Positions 42,753 to 44,281 of a stretch of 44,281 bases of DNA are shown here, piece by piece. Origin of the DNA: Xanthobacteraceae bacterium. GTDB taxonomy: Bacteria; Pseudomonadota; Alphaproteobacteria; Rhizobiales; Xanthobacteraceae. The position numbers were made by a program, and so were the translations under genes. How positions within the stretch are numbered: position 1 is the first letter of the stretch; the number at the start of each line of letters is the position of its first letter. The notes below the pieces were generated by a model. The model did not search any database and was not told the DNA's origin. It saw only the letters and a list, made by a program, of their open reading frames with translations. The DNA is taken from contig JANQIP010000072.1 of the NCBI GenBank assembly GCA_028282095.1, positions 1 to 44,281 of the forward strand. The letters run 5' to 3'.

Positions 42753-44206
42753 TGCCCTCGGGGCAGCAGGTCGGTCCGGCCTCGCGAGCCGAAGACCGCC
42801 ATCTTGGCAAAGCGGTGCGCCGTTACCTGATGTGCGTGGTGGCCGGCGCGGCTCTTGTCCTTGTGTTCATCCCGTCACAGGTGGCGACGGTTCTGGGGGC
42901 CGTGGCTCTGGCCGTCTATCTGGCGCTGTCATGCAGGCAGTTCGGCATCGGCACATGGGTGCCGGTGCTGCTATCGCTTGCGGTGTTGGTGATGGCACTG
43001 GTGTCCGAGGTCCCCGCTGCGCTGTTCTGGCAAGCGATAGACCGGATGCTCTTCCTTTCGGCGTTGATCGCCATACTGGGGACATTGCGCGCCGCTGCCG
43101 CCCAGGCCCGCGAGGTTGACCAGGCCGGACTTTACCTGACCAGACAACCCACCTCGCGCCGCTATCTGGCGATGACCTTCGGTGGCCAATTGTTTGGCGT
43201 CCTCATCAATTTCGGCGGGTTGGCGGTGTTGCTTGACGTGGCAAAGAGGGCGTCCCAAACCGAGCAAACGCTCCGCTTGCCGCCGGAAGCACGCGAAGCG
43301 CGGCTCAAACGCATGACGTTGGCGGTCATCCGGGGGTTTTCGCTCATCGCGCTCTGGTCGCCCTTCGGATTTGCCACAAATGCCATTCTCCTGGCGATAC
43401 CGACCCTGGCATACACCGATTTCGGCCCGATCGGTTTTGCCATGTCTTTCCTGCTCGTGGCGATCGGCTGGGGTCTCGACCGGTGGGAAGGAGGCCGCTT
43501 CCGTCGCATGGGCCTGCCATCTCCCAGACCTCCTCCCGGGAGTTGGATCGGCGCAGTGGTGATGCTGGCCCATGTGATTGCGCTCGGCGCTTGCGTGTTC
43601 GTGCTCCAAGACGTGACCGCGCTGAGCTTTCAGCAGGCCCTCATTGTAGTCGTACCTTGCTATGCGATCTTCTGGTCCGCTGTCGCAGCGCGAGATGATC
43701 CGGGGGGATCGTCAGGCGGGGTCGTGCGCGCGGCGCGCGCAACGGTCACGCGCCTGTCCGAACTGGGCCCCGAAGTCGGCGTCTTTGCATCGGCCGGCTT
43801 CCTGCCGGTTCTCATGATAGCGCTGGTTCCCGTCGACGACCTGGGTGTGGCAATTGCCGAACTCAATCTGGCACCGCAGTTGCTGGCCCCGTGTCTTGGC
43901 CTCTGTGTGGTGGCGTTTGCGATGGTCGGCATGAACCCGATCATCACCGCCTCGCTGCTTGGAGCCGCCGTCAGCCAGATGGCGCTGCCGGGGTTGAGTG
44001 AAGCGGCCATCGCCTTGGCGATCATGGGAGGCTGGGCGGCGGCGATCGGGCTCTCGCCGTTCATAACGACGATTGGCATTTCGTCTTCGATTGTCGGACG
44101 TTCACCGGTGCGGATCGGGTTGGTCTGGAACGGGGTTTACGGGCTTTTGAGCCTCACGGCCTGCTTTGTCGTTTTGGAGGGGCTGATGGCGGCGGGCATC
44201 ATCTAG
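42752..44206 (+). CDS. Polytopic membrane protein of unrecognised family (484 aa)
   Basis: Inner-membrane protein with an estimated 10-12 hydrophobic helices, for example residues 25-60, 68-88, 140-165, 190-240, 262-312, 345-360 and 378-484. I cannot assign a family with confidence. Three helix-break segments stand out: LWSPFGFATN (about 201), GMNPIITASL (about 393) and GLSPFITTIG (about 433), reminiscent of the re-entrant substrate loops of ion-transporter-superfamily carboxylate carriers. Last gene of the coupled catabolic operon (TGATG overlap), so uptake of the substrate acid is the natural guess. Its TAG stop is formed at the edge of a family 1 repeat. Confidence 0.8.
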   Translation: MPSGQQVGPASRAEDRHLGKAVRRYLMCVVAGAALVLVFIPSQVATVLGAVALAVYLALSCRQFGIGTWVPVLLSLAVLVMALVSEVPAALFWQAIDRMLFLSALIAILGTLRAAAAQAREVDQAGLYLTRQPTSRRYLAMTFGGQLFGVLINFGGLAVLLDVAKRASQTEQTLRLPPEAREARLKRMTLAVIRGFSLIALWSPFGFATNAILLAIPTLAYTDFGPIGFAMSFLLVAIGWGLDRWEGGRFRRMGLPSPRPPPGSWIGAVVMLAHVIALGACVFVLQDVTALSFQQALIVVVPCYAIFWSAVAARDDPGGSSGGVVRAARATVTRLSELGPEVGVFASAGFLPVLMIALVPVDDLGVAIAELNLAPQLLAPCLGLCVVAFAMVGMNPIITASLLGAAVSQMALPGLSEAAIALAIMGGWAAAIGLSPFITTIGISSSIVGRSPVRIGLVWNGVYGLLSLTACFVVLEGLMAAGII

Positions 44207-44281
44207 AGCATGATCCCGAAGAGTTGCAGACTTTTCGGACAAGATCATGCGGCAAAACAAAGAGAAATAGAGCGCGATCGA
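44203..44281 (+). repeat. CTAG-edged palindromic element, family 1 (cut by window end)
   Basis: Starts CTAGAGCATGATCCCG at the stop codon of the membrane-protein gene. The core runs to 44250 (one base shorter in the loop region, GAGTTGCAG), followed by the linker and TAGAGCGCGATCGA, where the window ends. It marks the return of the repeat type missing from 31236-44202. Confidence 0.82.

Overview
This GC-rich 44.3 kb window reads as chromosome of an alphaproteobacterium of the order Hyphomicrobiales (Bradyrhizobium/Rhodopseudomonas/Xanthobacteraceae-like). The grounds are codon use, the gene types (TldD, NfeD/SPFH pair, Anbu operon, several acyl-CoA dehydrogenases) and a dense set of short palindromic intergenic repeats whose core reads GCATGATCCCGAAAAG...CTTTTCGG..GATCATGC. 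The species assignment is an inference; no rRNA or other marker gene is present.

Layout. Positions 537-5558 (+) form an acyl-CoA operon: two acyl-CoA dehydrogenases, a classical enoyl-CoA hydratase, an SDR dehydrogenase and an atypical crotonase. Positions 5672-9472 carry an OmpA-domain protein with its terminator, a DMT exporter and TldD (all -). Positions 9730-14178 hold an orphan nitrile-hydratase-accessory-like protein, WrbA (-), then ferrochelatase, an SPFH/stomatin protein and NfeD (+). Positions 14179-18848 are accessory: an AT-richer stretch, a PAS-LuxR regulator, a four-unit tandem palindrome array, and a carbamoyltransferase plus glycosyltransferase pair. Positions 18890-23239 mix housekeeping sulfur genes (SseA, CysK) and an SDR (-) with two copies of a 476-bp cassette encoding a DUF559 endonuclease-like protein between matching palindromic ends.

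Positions 23312-27711 (-) carry the Anbu system: circularly permuted ATP-grasp, alpha-E protein, transglutaminase-like protein and the proteasome-like Anbu peptidase. Three intergenic repeats have accumulated just before the anbu gene. Then come a CinA-type protein, Gpt, and a divergent OxyR/Dps pair with a convincing OxyR box, followed by tRNA-Leu(TAA).

Immediately after the tRNA begins a 13 kb catabolic cluster (31358-44206) arranged divergently around an IclR regulator. It encodes a CaiB-type CoA-transferase, an ADP-forming acyl-CoA synthetase, two acyl-CoA dehydrogenases, a hydratase-2 (MaoC) protein, an MFE-2-type SDR dehydrogenase, a PaaG-like crotonase, a PaaI thioesterase, a DUF35 protein without zinc-ribbon cysteines, a thiolase-like protein without the nucleophilic cysteine, and an unfamiliar polytopic membrane protein. 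Together they look like uptake, CoA activation, beta-oxidation and retro-aldol or thiolytic cleavage of an unidentified carboxylic acid. This cluster, the DUF559 cassettes and the CTAG-edged palindromic elements are the most novel parts of the window.
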